Shown here: one piece after another, positions 43,596 to 52,098 of the stretch
Layout: the number at the start of each line of letters is the position of its first letter
How positions within the stretch are numbered: the stretch's first letter is position 1
Origin: Allomuricauda sp. CAU 1633
Lineage (GTDB): Bacteria > Bacteroidota > Bacteroidia > Flavobacteriales > Flavobacteriaceae
Length of the DNA stretch: 64,000 bases
NCBI RefSeq assembly: GCF_017313225.1
Contig: NZ_JAFLNE010000003.1
Span: 464,692-528,691 of the forward strand
Direction of reading: 5' to 3'
Notes under the pieces: model-generated
Told to the model about the DNA's origin: nothing
What the model saw: only the letters and a program-made list of their open reading frames with translations
Databases searched by the model: none
Translations under genes and position numbers: made by a program

Positions 43596-44987
43596 ATGGA
43601 CAAGCGTATTTTTAGAATTTCTGTAACCGCTGCCCTAGCGGGTTTTTTATTTGGTTTTGATACTGTGGTTATCTCTGGGGCTAACCAACCCATTAAAGAG
43701 CTTTGGGGCACCAATTGGTTTTTGGGCGATTCCATTTTCACTTTTCACGGCATTTTTATCATGTCCATGGCACTTTGGGGCACCGTTTTGGGCTCACTTT
43801 TAGGAGGTATTCCCACTGACCGCTTGGGAAGAAAAAAAACCCTTTTTTGGATTGGAATTCTCTATTTAGCATCTGCGGTAGGCTCTGCTTTCGCGCCCGA
43901 AGCCTATAGTTTTTCATTTTTTAGGTTTATTGGTGGCGTTGGGGTTGGTGCCTCTTCTGTGGCTGCTCCTGTCTATATTTCAGAAATTTCAACGGCCGAA
44001 AACAGGGGAAGGTTGACCGCCATGTACCAGTTTAATATTGTTTTTGGTATTCTGATTGCTTTTATCTCCAATTATTTAATCGGGGTCATTTTTGACGAAA
44101 GCATAGCTTGGCGTTGGATGTTGGGCATGGAAGGATTACCGGCCTTGATCTATACCTTAATGGTGGTTAAGATTCCTCATAGCCCTAGATGGCTTCTCAT
44201 GAAAGACCGGGAAGAATCTGTGGTCATCCAGTCATTGACCCTGTTAGGAATTGATACGGAACAGGCAACGATTCACCTTACCAAAATAAAAGTGGCCTTG
44301 CAGGACACTGCCGAGAAGCATAAGGAAAATCTTTTTTCAGGGAAATATAACAAAGCTTTGGTGCTGGCCTTTTTGATTGCCTTTTTCAACCAACTTTCGG
44401 GAATCAATTTTGTGCTCTACTACGCCCCAGAAATTTTGGAACGTGCCGGATTGGCCACTGGCGAATCCCTTTTCAGTTCCATTTCCATTGGAATCATAAA
44501 TTTGATCTTCACTTTTGTGGGGATAGCATTAATCGACAAATTGGGTCGTAAACAATTGATGTATATTGGTTCCATTGGCTATATTATAAGTTTGGCCATG
44601 GTAGGCTGGAGTTTTTATTCGGGTGCCAGTTCTGTGCTACTGCTGATCTTCATATTAGTATTTATTGCCTCCCATGCTATTGGACAAGGGGCCGTAATTT
44701 GGGTTTTCATCTCAGAAATATTTCCCAATAAGGTTCGCTCTTATGGTCAGTCTTGGGGAACGGGAACCCACTGGGTATTTGCGGCATTAATCACATTATT
44801 GACCCCAACCTTTCTGGATTCGGAGATAGGAATTTTTAAGGACAACCCTTGGCCCATCTTTATCTTTTTTGCCTTTATGATGGTGCTCCAGTTGCTTTGG
44901 GTCATTTTTATGATGCCCGAGACCAAAGGGGTGAGTTTGGAGGAATTGGGAAAAATGCTGAGTAGCAAAAACGGTAAATCCAGTTAA
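43596..44987 (+). CDS. Sugar porter family MFS transporter
   Basis: 463 aa with twelve predicted helices. Sugar-porter marks are GFLFGFDTVVISGA at the N-terminus, GGIPTDRLGRKKTL and VGASSVAAPVYISEISTAENRG in the first half, and FFNQLSGINFVLYYAPEI, IDKLGRKQLM and FMMPETKGVSLEELG in the second. Likely imports a hexose by proton or sodium symport. It lies 32 bases after waaA and may be co-transcribed. Confidence 0.94.
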   Translation: MDKRIFRISVTAALAGFLFGFDTVVISGANQPIKELWGTNWFLGDSIFTFHGIFIMSMALWGTVLGSLLGGIPTDRLGRKKTLFWIGILYLASAVGSAFAPEAYSFSFFRFIGGVGVGASSVAAPVYISEISTAENRGRLTAMYQFNIVFGILIAFISNYLIGVIFDESIAWRWMLGMEGLPALIYTLMVVKIPHSPRWLLMKDREESVVIQSLTLLGIDTEQATIHLTKIKVALQDTAEKHKENLFSGKYNKALVLAFLIAFFNQLSGINFVLYYAPEILERAGLATGESLFSSISIGIINLIFTFVGIALIDKLGRKQLMYIGSIGYIISLAMVGWSFYSGASSVLLLIFILVFIASHAIGQGAVIWVFISEIFPNKVRSYGQSWGTGTHWVFAALITLLTPTFLDSEIGIFKDNPWPIFIFFAFMMVLQLLWVIFMMPETKGVSLEELGKMLSSKNGKSS

Positions 44988-45088
44988 CACAACCACTACT
45001 CTATAAATTCAACCTTTAATCGAATAACCCTTTGGTTGTTAGGGGCAATAACTGAATAATTCCGTACATTGGAGTAAATTACACTATT

Positions 45089-45238
45089 ATGTCTGATGAA
45101 ATTTCTTTTGGGAATAAACTTATGGTTGGGTTTTTACGAATAATGGTCTTTGTCCTCATCATTATTTTGATTGCAATACCCGTTTGTATCTTGTTGGACT
45201 TTTTAGGCATTTTGGAAGCGATTGGCCTATCCTCTTAA
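45089..45238 (+). CDS. Small single-helix membrane protein (49 aa)
   Basis: A short frame from ATG 45089 to TAA 45238. The middle (MVFVLIIILIAIPVCILLDFLGIL) is one strong hydrophobic helix, preceded by a short polar N-terminus with a Lys and Arg. It fills the gap between the sugar porter and the convergent lipoprotein gene and overlaps the end of the latter by 4 bases. No family recognised. Moderate support only: short frames with hydrophobic content can arise by chance. Confidence 0.45.
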   Translation: MSDEISFGNKLMVGFLRIMVFVLIIILIAIPVCILLDFLGILEAIGLSS

Positions 45239-45864
45239 TAAAAAATGATTTCCTGTTCCCCCATTTTGTCCGTTATCAGTTTAATATAGGTGTCAATCGT
45301 CTTATCAACCTTTACCGTCTCGGTAACGTCAAGATCACCCCTCCAAATCAATTCCATTTCCTTCCCATCACAAATACAATACAAGGAGGTTTCCACGTGA
45401 TATATATTGAATGAGTCATAAGACTCAGGGTCATAATAAATATCTTGATGCTCCAGATAGTCCGTGCTGAAACGCATGAACATTCTATCAATGTTGTGCA
45501 CCTTTTCCTTTAGCGTTCTCTTGTTTTCAGTAGCAACCACCTTGGTAAACAAAATGGCATCAAAATCTTTATCCAACAATTGTTGCTCCACTAAGGCAAT
45601 TTCTTCTTCAGACCTTTGCGCCGATGTAAATTCAACATCAAAAACATCAATGCTGCGCATGGCTTCAATCTGTTTTTCTTCCAACTTATCGGCCAATCTA
45701 CTCTCAAACTCCATGCGGATATTCTCATCCTGTGCCAAACCCACTACCAGAACCTTGTGGGCATCAAAAAGCACAATATCTGGATTCTTCCAGGTGCTTA
45801 CAAGCTTGGTACTGGAACAGCTCATGAGGAGTAAAATACCGATGACCCCTATTTTTGATTTCAT
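45235..45864 (-). CDS. Uncharacterised lipoprotein
   Basis: 209 aa. MKSKIGVIGILLLMSCSS is a lipoprotein signal with Cys at position 16. The mature part has an alternating strand/helix pattern (AHKVLVVGLAQDENIRMEFESRLADKLEE, DFDAILFTKVV) found in small flavobacterial lipoproteins of unknown role. It lies 40 bases downstream of hpf on the same strand, so it may be read from the FNR-type promoter at 46227-46270. Confidence 0.75.
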   Translation of the reverse strand: MKSKIGVIGILLLMSCSSTKLVSTWKNPDIVLFDAHKVLVVGLAQDENIRMEFESRLADKLEEKQIEAMRSIDVFDVEFTSAQRSEEEIALVEQQLLDKDFDAILFTKVVATENKRTLKEKVHNIDRMFMRFSTDYLEHQDIYYDPESYDSFNIYHVETSLYCICDGKEMELIWRGDLDVTETVKVDKTIDTYIKLITDKMGEQEIIFY

Positions 45865-45904
45865 TGGAATGAATTTAAAACTTCATGCGCAGCAAAGATA
45901 TATT

Positions 45905-46204
45905 TTAATACGTTGAAAATGTTTCTTGTCTTTTTTCCAACTGCCTTCTTAAATCTTCAACTGTTTTAGCCATGGATTTCTCAAAATCATCGGAGTTGGA
46001 TTTAGCAAAAATCCGGGGACCGGGTGCACTCAGCTCGATTTCGCACACCTTACCTTCACCGGTTTTATCATTTTCTTGCTTAAATAGTACATTGGCCTTG
46101 ATCAACCAACTGTACTTATTCTCCAAACCTTCCAGTTTTTTCATTAAAAGTTGTGTTAATGATTCACTGGTTTGCATCTTTTGATATTGAACATGTACTT
46201 CCAT
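45905..46204 (-). CDS. hpf: Ribosome hibernation-promoting factor (short HPF/RaiA type)
   Basis: 99 aa, the short form with no C-terminal dimerisation domain. The fold pattern is visible in the N-terminal strand (EVHVQYQKMQTSESL), the helix LMKKLEGLENKYSWLIKANVLF, the strand CEIELSAPGPRIFAKS and the closing helix DDFEKSMAKTVEDLRRQLEKR. It binds the 30S decoding site and stores idle ribosomes in stress. ATG at 46204. A strong candidate FNR-type promoter directly precedes it. Confidence 0.92.
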   Translation of the reverse strand: MEVHVQYQKMQTSESLTQLLMKKLEGLENKYSWLIKANVLFKQENDKTGEGKVCEIELSAPGPRIFAKSNSDDFEKSMAKTVEDLRRQLEKRQETFSTY

Positions 46205-46226
46205 GATAATTGTTTTGATTTATATT

Positions 46227-46270
46227 CAAATCTATAATACTTAAAGAGTAAATTAAATGACAAATGTCAG
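46227..46270 (-). promoter_or_regulatory. FNR-type promoter of hpf
   Basis: On the minus strand the perfect dyad TGACATTTGTCA (46269-46258; oriented form CTGACATTTGTCAT) is followed after 23 bases by the -7 box TAGATTTG (46234-46227). The centre lies 36.5 bases before the last -7 base, i.e. about -41 from the predicted start of transcription. The leader is ~19 bases. Confidence 0.75.
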
Positions 46271-46282
46271 CTTAGAATTGCA

Positions 46283-47602
46283 TTATTGTCCCAAGGAGAA
46301 GGGTTGTCCCGTGCTCTGCAATACTGAAAACCAAAATTCGCCCTCTAAATCTATCTTTTTCCGTTTTTTGGTCACTTCGGCGATGGGTACATACACATAT
46401 TTGTTGTTGACTTTACTGGCTACAAATTTGGTCTTCCCAGCCATGGCACCATGTACGGCATGATACGCCAAACGACTGCAATACACACTATCACTGGAAT
46501 TGGCCGGTGCACTCCGTACAATATAGCTTGGGTCGATATATTTTATGGTGACCGATGTATCCTGAAAATGCTCCGCTATTTTCTCTTTCAAGAATAGACC
46601 AATATCCTTATGCTTTATATTGCCCGAAGCATCCTTGACCCTATTCTCATCCTCAAACAATTGCTGACCTGCCCCTTCCGCCACAACAATTACAGCATGC
46701 TTTTTTTGTTCCAAGCGGCGCTCCAAAACCTTTAGGAAACCGTCATCACCTCCCAGAGTAAAATCCATTTCGGGAATGAGCACAAAGTTAACTACGGGCA
46801 TGGCCAAAGCAGCTGAAGCAGCAATAAAGCCACTATCCCTGCCCATCAATTTTATGATGGTGATGCCGTTATACGCCCCAGTTGCCTCATTATGGGCATC
46901 CCGTAGGATGGGACTGGCCACATCAAACGCAGTTTCATATCCAAAAGATTCATCAATCAGGTCAATATCGTTGTCAATGGTTTTTGGAATCCCCACCACA
47001 CTGATTTTTGAATTTCGCTTCATAATTTCCTCACCAATGGCATTGACCCCTTTCAGTGTTCCATCTCCGCCAATGGCAAATAGCATGTCAATCTTGTTCT
47101 TTTCCAAAGTATCCACCATCACCGAAACATCTTGCCCTCCGCGTGAAGATCCCAAAAAGGTTCCTCCAAATTGATGGATGTCCTTTACCTTGTCTGGTGT
47201 CAACTCCACAAATTGATGGCCCTTTTCCGGATTGAGTCCTTCATACCCGTAGGGTATACCAATAATCCGCTTTACGCCGTAGAAATAATGCAGCGCCATA
47301 ACCACACCTCGAATCACATTATTGATTCCCGGGCATAAACCACCGCAGGTAACAATTGCAGCCGAGGTTTTTCCGGGCTCAAAAAAGATATCTTGCCTAG
47401 GACCTGCCTTTTCCAAACACAACGGTTCTTCCCCCTTTTGAAGACATTGGTTGTACCCTTCCAGGGACAAATCAAAGACGAACCTGTCCGCATCTCTGAT
47501 GAAATTAAAAATCTTATCTCCCTTAACCTCGCTCAATTGCAAGGGGGATTTGAATTTGGCCGGGCCTAGGTTTTCTATTTGAAATTGGTTTTTGCTATCC
47601 AC
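46283..47602 (-). CDS. pfkA: 6-Phosphofructokinase, ATP-type residue in a PPi-like branch
   Basis: 439 aa. Phosphorylates fructose 6-phosphate. The donor site reads AIGGDGTLKG; Gly after GGD favours ATP over pyrophosphate. The second marker reads GIPKTIDNDIDL, with Lys as in the PPi-enzyme branch and in trypanosome-type ATP enzymes. KLMGRDSGFIAA and a C-terminal extension relative to the ~320 aa E. coli enzyme agree with that branch. It lies 12 bases after pckA. Donor use should be tested as the residue rule is not absolute. Confidence 0.92.
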   Translation of the reverse strand: MDSKNQFQIENLGPAKFKSPLQLSEVKGDKIFNFIRDADRFVFDLSLEGYNQCLQKGEEPLCLEKAGPRQDIFFEPGKTSAAIVTCGGLCPGINNVIRGVVMALHYFYGVKRIIGIPYGYEGLNPEKGHQFVELTPDKVKDIHQFGGTFLGSSRGGQDVSVMVDTLEKNKIDMLFAIGGDGTLKGVNAIGEEIMKRNSKISVVGIPKTIDNDIDLIDESFGYETAFDVASPILRDAHNEATGAYNGITIIKLMGRDSGFIAASAALAMPVVNFVLIPEMDFTLGGDDGFLKVLERRLEQKKHAVIVVAEGAGQQLFEDENRVKDASGNIKHKDIGLFLKEKIAEHFQDTSVTIKYIDPSYIVRSAPANSSDSVYCSRLAYHAVHGAMAGKTKFVASKVNNKYVYVPIAEVTKKRKKIDLEGEFWFSVLQSTGQPFSLGQ

Positions 47603-47614
47603 TTTGGTCTGTTC

Positions 47615-49231
47615 TTAAAAATGTTCGGTCAAGCTGTGATGCGAATCAATCAGCGGCCCTCCATTTAGGATTTCGTCTGAAGCTTGACTCGCAAACTTAT
47701 CAAAATTTAAATGGAAGGAGTGTGCCAATTGAATGGCCTTGCTCACATAGGCTCCTTTTTGCAACCAAGTGTTCATGGGGTCCAACAACTCCGATGGCAC
47801 ACCTGGACAATATTTGGGCATATGTAATCCAAAGATAGGGTGTACATCCAAATCAACATCATCCAATTTCCCTTCTAGAATGGCGGAAATCATTGCCCGG
47901 GTATATTTTAACTTTATTCGGGATCCCACACCATAAGGGCCACCACTCCATCCGGTATTGATCAACCAGACATTTACTCCTGCAGCAGTCATCTTATTGC
48001 TCAACATTTCAGCATAGACTGCAGGATGCAAGGGCATAAAAGGTTCTCCGAAACAAGCTGAAAACGAAGGTACAGGCTCATTGATTCCCGCTTCGGTACC
48101 TGCTACCTTGGCGGTATAACCTGAGATAAAATGGTATGCCGCCTGACCTGGTGTCAATTTGGAGACCGGGGGCAATACGCCAAAGGCATCACAGGTGAGG
48201 AAAAAGATATTCTTTGGGTTGGATGCATACGAAGGCACTTGAATATTGTCAATATGGTCAATGGGATAGCTCACCCTGGTATTTTGGGTTATGCTGCTGT
48301 CAAAATAGTCCACTTCTTTGGTCCCTTCCTTGAAAACGATGTTTTCCAGAAGCGCACCAGGACGGATGGCCCGAAAAATATCGGGTTCCTTTTCCTCGGT
48401 AAGATCAATTACCTTGGCATAACAACCTCCTTCAAAATTGAATATGGTGTCCTCCTTGGTCCAGCCATGCTCATCATCCCCGATTAGTTTACGGTCCGGG
48501 TCTGCGGACAAGGTGGTCTTTCCAGTTCCGGAAAGTCCAAAGAAAATGGCGGTGTCCCCTGCTTCACCCACATTGGCCGAGCAGTGCATGGGCAATACTT
48601 CTTTTTCTATGGGTAGAATAAGGTTTAGGGCCGAAAAAATACCTTTTTTCATCTCACCGGTATAGGCCGACCCTCCGACCAAGGCTATTTTCTTGGTGAA
48701 ATTCAAGATGGAGAAATTGCCACTTAGGATTCCTACTTCCGAAGGATTGGGCGCTTCATAGCCAGGAGCACAAAGCACTAACCATTCTTCTTCAAAGTTT
48801 TCCAGTTCACTTTCATCCAACCGCAAAAACATATTTTTAATAAAGTAGTTGGACCAAGGGTATTCGGTAACAGTCCTTACATTCATGCGATATTTGGGTT
48901 CGGCGCAGACGTAGGCATCGCGCACATAGACTTCCTTCCCACTTAGATACTTAACAATCTCACTGTGAAGTTCATCAAAGTTTTCAGGGGAAATCGGTTT
49001 ATTGATCCGGCCCCACCAAACCTTGTCTTTTGTATAGTCGTCCTTCACCAAAAAACGATCTTTGGGAGAGCGTCCGGTGAATTTTCCAGTTTTTACACAA
49101 AGGGTACCATTTTCCGTCTCAACACCCATCCCCTTTTCCACCGTTATTTTTTGAAGGGTTTCGGCATTAAGATTCCAATGGGCAGTAACATCCTTTAATC
49201 CGTACTTACTTAAGTCTTTAGTTGTGCTCAT
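47615..49231 (-). CDS. pckA: Phosphoenolpyruvate carboxykinase (ATP)
   Basis: 538 aa. Interconverts oxaloacetate and PEP with ATP/ADP. The kinase-1a P-loop is FFGLSGTGKTTLSADP, with GDDEHGW as kinase-2 and the PEPCK-specific LVGGSAYTGEMKKGIFS. It lies 18 bases after the transporter gene and 12 before pfkA, so the enzymes for both directions around PEP/F6P share a transcript. In low oxygen it may run towards oxaloacetate to feed succinate formation, which is inference. Confidence 0.97.
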   Translation of the reverse strand: MSTTKDLSKYGLKDVTAHWNLNAETLQKITVEKGMGVETENGTLCVKTGKFTGRSPKDRFLVKDDYTKDKVWWGRINKPISPENFDELHSEIVKYLSGKEVYVRDAYVCAEPKYRMNVRTVTEYPWSNYFIKNMFLRLDESELENFEEEWLVLCAPGYEAPNPSEVGILSGNFSILNFTKKIALVGGSAYTGEMKKGIFSALNLILPIEKEVLPMHCSANVGEAGDTAIFFGLSGTGKTTLSADPDRKLIGDDEHGWTKEDTIFNFEGGCYAKVIDLTEEKEPDIFRAIRPGALLENIVFKEGTKEVDYFDSSITQNTRVSYPIDHIDNIQVPSYASNPKNIFFLTCDAFGVLPPVSKLTPGQAAYHFISGYTAKVAGTEAGINEPVPSFSACFGEPFMPLHPAVYAEMLSNKMTAAGVNVWLINTGWSGGPYGVGSRIKLKYTRAMISAILEGKLDDVDLDVHPIFGLHMPKYCPGVPSELLDPMNTWLQKGAYVSKAIQLAHSFHLNFDKFASQASDEILNGGPLIDSHHSLTEHF

Positions 49232-49249
49232 ATTTGTTGTTTTTATAGG

Positions 49250-51085
49250 TTAGAAGTTCCAAATCCATGGAACCAATAGTAGTGTTGCCAAAAAAAATAA
49301 GAGAAGTAATGGTCCTCCCACTCTTACATAATCCAAAAATTTGTATCCCCCCGCTGCCATCACCATGGCGTTGGTGGTTGTACCCACTGGGGTTAAAAAA
49401 GCGGTTGATGCACTTACCGCGACGGCAATCATAAACGGTTTTGGTGATACTCCCAATGTCATTGATGCCATAATAGCAATAGGTGCCATTAAAACTGCCG
49501 TGGCTGAGTTGTTAATGGCTTGACTGAACGCAGCGGTCAACAAAAATATCCCGGCCAAAAGTGCTGATGGGTGTATGGCTCCCAAGCTCTCCACCAAACT
49601 ATTGGCTGCCAATTGGGCCACGCCCGTTTTTTGCAAAGCCAATCCCATGGGAATCATGGCCGCAATCATTACAACACTGGTCCAACTGATACCCTTGTAA
49701 GCTTTCGAGATGGGCACACAACCGGTCAACATCATAATTCCAGCACAAATCAAAGCTGCAATTGCCCCAGGAAGTATATTTAGCACCAAAAGCAGTATCA
49801 TTAAAATAAGCGTGCCAAGAGCAATATAGCTTCTTGGAGTGAGCACATCCACATTTTTGGCCAGGGCCTCTGGACTTCCAGAAATCACCAAATTTTCATA
49901 CATCGATGTGAGTCCCTCAATATTATCCCATTGGCCACGAATGATGAATGCATCGCCTGCCTCAATCTTTATTCTTCCGTCCAAAGGGCGATTGTGTCTT
50001 GAGGCGGCCAACAACTGTATTCCAGCTTGGCTTAAATAGTGTCCCAATGGAATGGTTTTCCCCACAAAAACGGAGTTTGGGGTAATAATCATTTCGGCCA
50101 TACCTACTTCTTGATTGATCAACTCTCTTTTGAGGGTGTCTTTTTCGGGTTTCCACGGCACTACCCCCAAATGAAACTTCAAAACCAATTTATCCACATC
50201 TTCAGCTTTTCCCTTTACCGTAATAATATCGTGATAGCGCATTTCGGTATCATCACCGGGCATTTCCACGAACTGGGGTATGCCTTGAAGTGGATTGGGG
50301 TGCCTTCGTTTTAATCGCATTACGGACACTTTGTGGGTTTCCTCAAAATCCCAATCGCCTATATTGGTGTTGATCAATTGGGACATGGATCTAACCCGCA
50401 AACGATACATATTGTCGCCAATACTGTAGTTCTTGATCCATTTATGCATCTCTTGGTCTATGGCCATAGGTCTATTGTCTGTTCGGTGATTGGGGAGCAG
50501 TTTATATCCCAAATACCGAAAATAGAGTATGGATATGACCAATAAAGGGACGCCTATCAATCCAAATTCAAAGAACGAAAATCCTGTGACCCCATTTTCT
50601 TCCAGTGCATTGCTCACAATGATGTTGGGCGGGGTTCCTGTTAAGGTGAGCAACCCACCCGTATTTGAGCCAAAAGCTACAGGTATCAATAATTTTGAAG
50701 GCAATGTACCTGCATTCCAAGCCGCGGTGACCGTAACTGGCAATAACGCAGCTACCGTTCCCGTATTGCTCACAAAACCAGAGAGCAAACTGGATCCCAA
50801 GGTTATGATGACCAACAATCTGGGCACCTTCTTTTTTGCCCATCTAACGAAACACTGGCCTGCAACTGCCGTCCAACCAGTTCTGGAAAGTCCTTCACCG
50901 ATAATGAACAAGGCGGCAATCATTATCACCGTTGGGTTGCTGAAGCCCGTCAAGGTTTCCCCAATATCCAATATCCCGGTCAAGTAGAGCGAAAGCATGG
51001 CCATCAGGGCCACCACGTCTGGAGGAAACTTCCCCCAAACGAATAGTATGATCGTAATACCCAAAATAACCAGCAGTGGCAGCAT
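49250..51085 (-). CDS. SLC13/DASS-type transporter with TrkA-C domains
   Basis: 611 aa. Two blocks of membrane helices (residues ~1-190 and ~395-611) flank a soluble region with two TrkA-C-like domains (e.g. EVGMAEMIITPNSVFVGKTI and AGDAFIIRGQWDNIEGL). The helices carry SNTGTVAALLPVTVTAA, GSNTGGLLTLTGTPPNIIVSNAL and QAINNSATAVLMAPIAI with TPVGTTTNAMV, the paired SNT/NxT-P motifs of the divalent-anion symporter family. Typical substrates are C4-dicarboxylates or sulfate with sodium. It sits between uspA and pckA in one operon, which favours a dicarboxylate. Confidence 0.88.
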   Translation of the reverse strand: MLPLLVILGITIILFVWGKFPPDVVALMAMLSLYLTGILDIGETLTGFSNPTVIMIAALFIIGEGLSRTGWTAVAGQCFVRWAKKKVPRLLVIITLGSSLLSGFVSNTGTVAALLPVTVTAAWNAGTLPSKLLIPVAFGSNTGGLLTLTGTPPNIIVSNALEENGVTGFSFFEFGLIGVPLLVISILYFRYLGYKLLPNHRTDNRPMAIDQEMHKWIKNYSIGDNMYRLRVRSMSQLINTNIGDWDFEETHKVSVMRLKRRHPNPLQGIPQFVEMPGDDTEMRYHDIITVKGKAEDVDKLVLKFHLGVVPWKPEKDTLKRELINQEVGMAEMIITPNSVFVGKTIPLGHYLSQAGIQLLAASRHNRPLDGRIKIEAGDAFIIRGQWDNIEGLTSMYENLVISGSPEALAKNVDVLTPRSYIALGTLILMILLLVLNILPGAIAALICAGIMMLTGCVPISKAYKGISWTSVVMIAAMIPMGLALQKTGVAQLAANSLVESLGAIHPSALLAGIFLLTAAFSQAINNSATAVLMAPIAIMASMTLGVSPKPFMIAVAVSASTAFLTPVGTTTNAMVMAAGGYKFLDYVRVGGPLLLLFFLATLLLVPWIWNF

Positions 51086-51112
51086 GCTTTCTTATTGATT
51101 GGGGTTAGTGTA

Positions 51113-51904
51113 TCAGTCCAATGCCAGAACCGGAATCTCTGAATGCAACGTCAACAGTTTTGTTAAACGACCCTCGGACGGGCTACTCTTTTCGGTATGG
51201 TTTCTGGGCAAAATGGCCAACATATCAATGTTCTTTTCATTGATGTAATCCAAAATACCTTCTTCCACATCTTCATTTTTATTGAATGTATGTTCCACAT
51301 AAAAATGCTCCAAGTAGTATTCCAACAAGTTCTCTGTGCTGTCCACTATAGATTCCTCCGCATAAACCGATTCCTTATAAATGGTCAAGACGTGGACTTT
51401 GGAGTCAAAGGTACGGGCAATGTCCAAGAGGGTGGTCAACACCTCTTTATCGTCAATTTTTTCGCCGCCCATGACCAAAGCAATGTCCTTAGGCTCTTTG
51501 ATGCTGCATCCATAAGGGATTGATATTACCGGGCAATTGGCATCGAGTACCAATCTAGAGGTATTGGTAATGGCCTCATCGGTGATTTTGTCTCCCATGG
51601 TGCCCATCATGATCAAATCTGCATTGCTTTCCTCTTCCACTTTTAGGATGGTACTGATCAAATCACCAGTAGCAGTTTGAAAATCAGGTTCTACCTTCAA
51701 CCTTACATTGAAGGATTCCAGCACTTTTGCAAAATCCTTCTTTAGTTCATCTTCTTCCGCTTTGCTGGTTGGCATTACACCCACGTATAAGGCTAAAATG
51801 GCAATGGGTCGGTCTGATCCCACAAAATTGGCCACGTACTCCAATGCATTCAAAGAGGCTTCTGAAAAATCGAAAGGGACTACTATTTTTTTAATATTGC
51901 TCAT
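51113..51904 (-). CDS. Universal stress protein, tandem UspA domains
   Basis: 263 aa made of two UspA-like halves. The N-terminus KKIVVPFDFSEASLNALEYV opens the first, and GTMGDKITDEAITNTSRLVL holds the ATP-binding G-type region. The second half is degenerate but ends ILPRNHTEKSSPSEGRLTKLL. It heads the operon uspA-SLC13-pckA-pfkA and has an FNR-type promoter at 51939-51982. UspA proteins of this kind are common under oxygen limitation. Confidence 0.9.
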   Translation of the reverse strand: MSNIKKIVVPFDFSEASLNALEYVANFVGSDRPIAILALYVGVMPTSKAEEDELKKDFAKVLESFNVRLKVEPDFQTATGDLISTILKVEEESNADLIMMGTMGDKITDEAITNTSRLVLDANCPVISIPYGCSIKEPKDIALVMGGEKIDDKEVLTTLLDIARTFDSKVHVLTIYKESVYAEESIVDSTENLLEYYLEHFYVEHTFNKNEDVEEGILDYINEKNIDMLAILPRNHTEKSSPSEGRLTKLLTLHSEIPVLALD

Positions 51905-51938
51905 ACCTCAAATTTTAAATTATTCAAAACTTTCATTT

Positions 51939-51982
51939 CAAAAGTAGAGTCGTCCTGCGACCTAAAATATGACAGAAGTCAG
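51939..51982 (-). promoter_or_regulatory. FNR-type promoter of uspA-SLC13-pckA-pfkA
   Basis: On the minus strand CTGACTTCTGTCAT contains the dyad TGAC-N4-GTCA (51981-51970), and after 23 bases the -7 box TACTTTTG (51946-51939) matches TAnnTTTG. The centre-to-box distance is 36.5 bases, identical to the hpf site. The leader is ~31 bases. Confidence 0.75.
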
Positions 51983-52062
51983 GTTTCTAACTTTTGAACC
52001 ATATTAACAAAAAATCTCCCTATTTAAAAGCCTTCAGAGTTATTTTTTGAAATGATAATGGT

Positions 52063-52070
52063 TATATTTA
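52063..52070 (+). promoter_or_regulatory. -7 element upstream of the ROK kinase gene
   Basis: TATATTTA, one mismatch to TAnnTTTG, 28 bases before the ATG. No FNR-type box stands at the right distance on this strand, so this gene is not part of that set by sequence. Confidence 0.35.
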
Positions 52071-52098
52071 AAAACAACAAAAGCATGCTAGTTTAACT

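Noticed and set aside
51970-52098. FNR-type control of the ROK kinase from the shared uspA box
   Set aside because: No TAnnTTTG lies at the matching distance on the plus strand (52005-52012 reads TAACAAAA).
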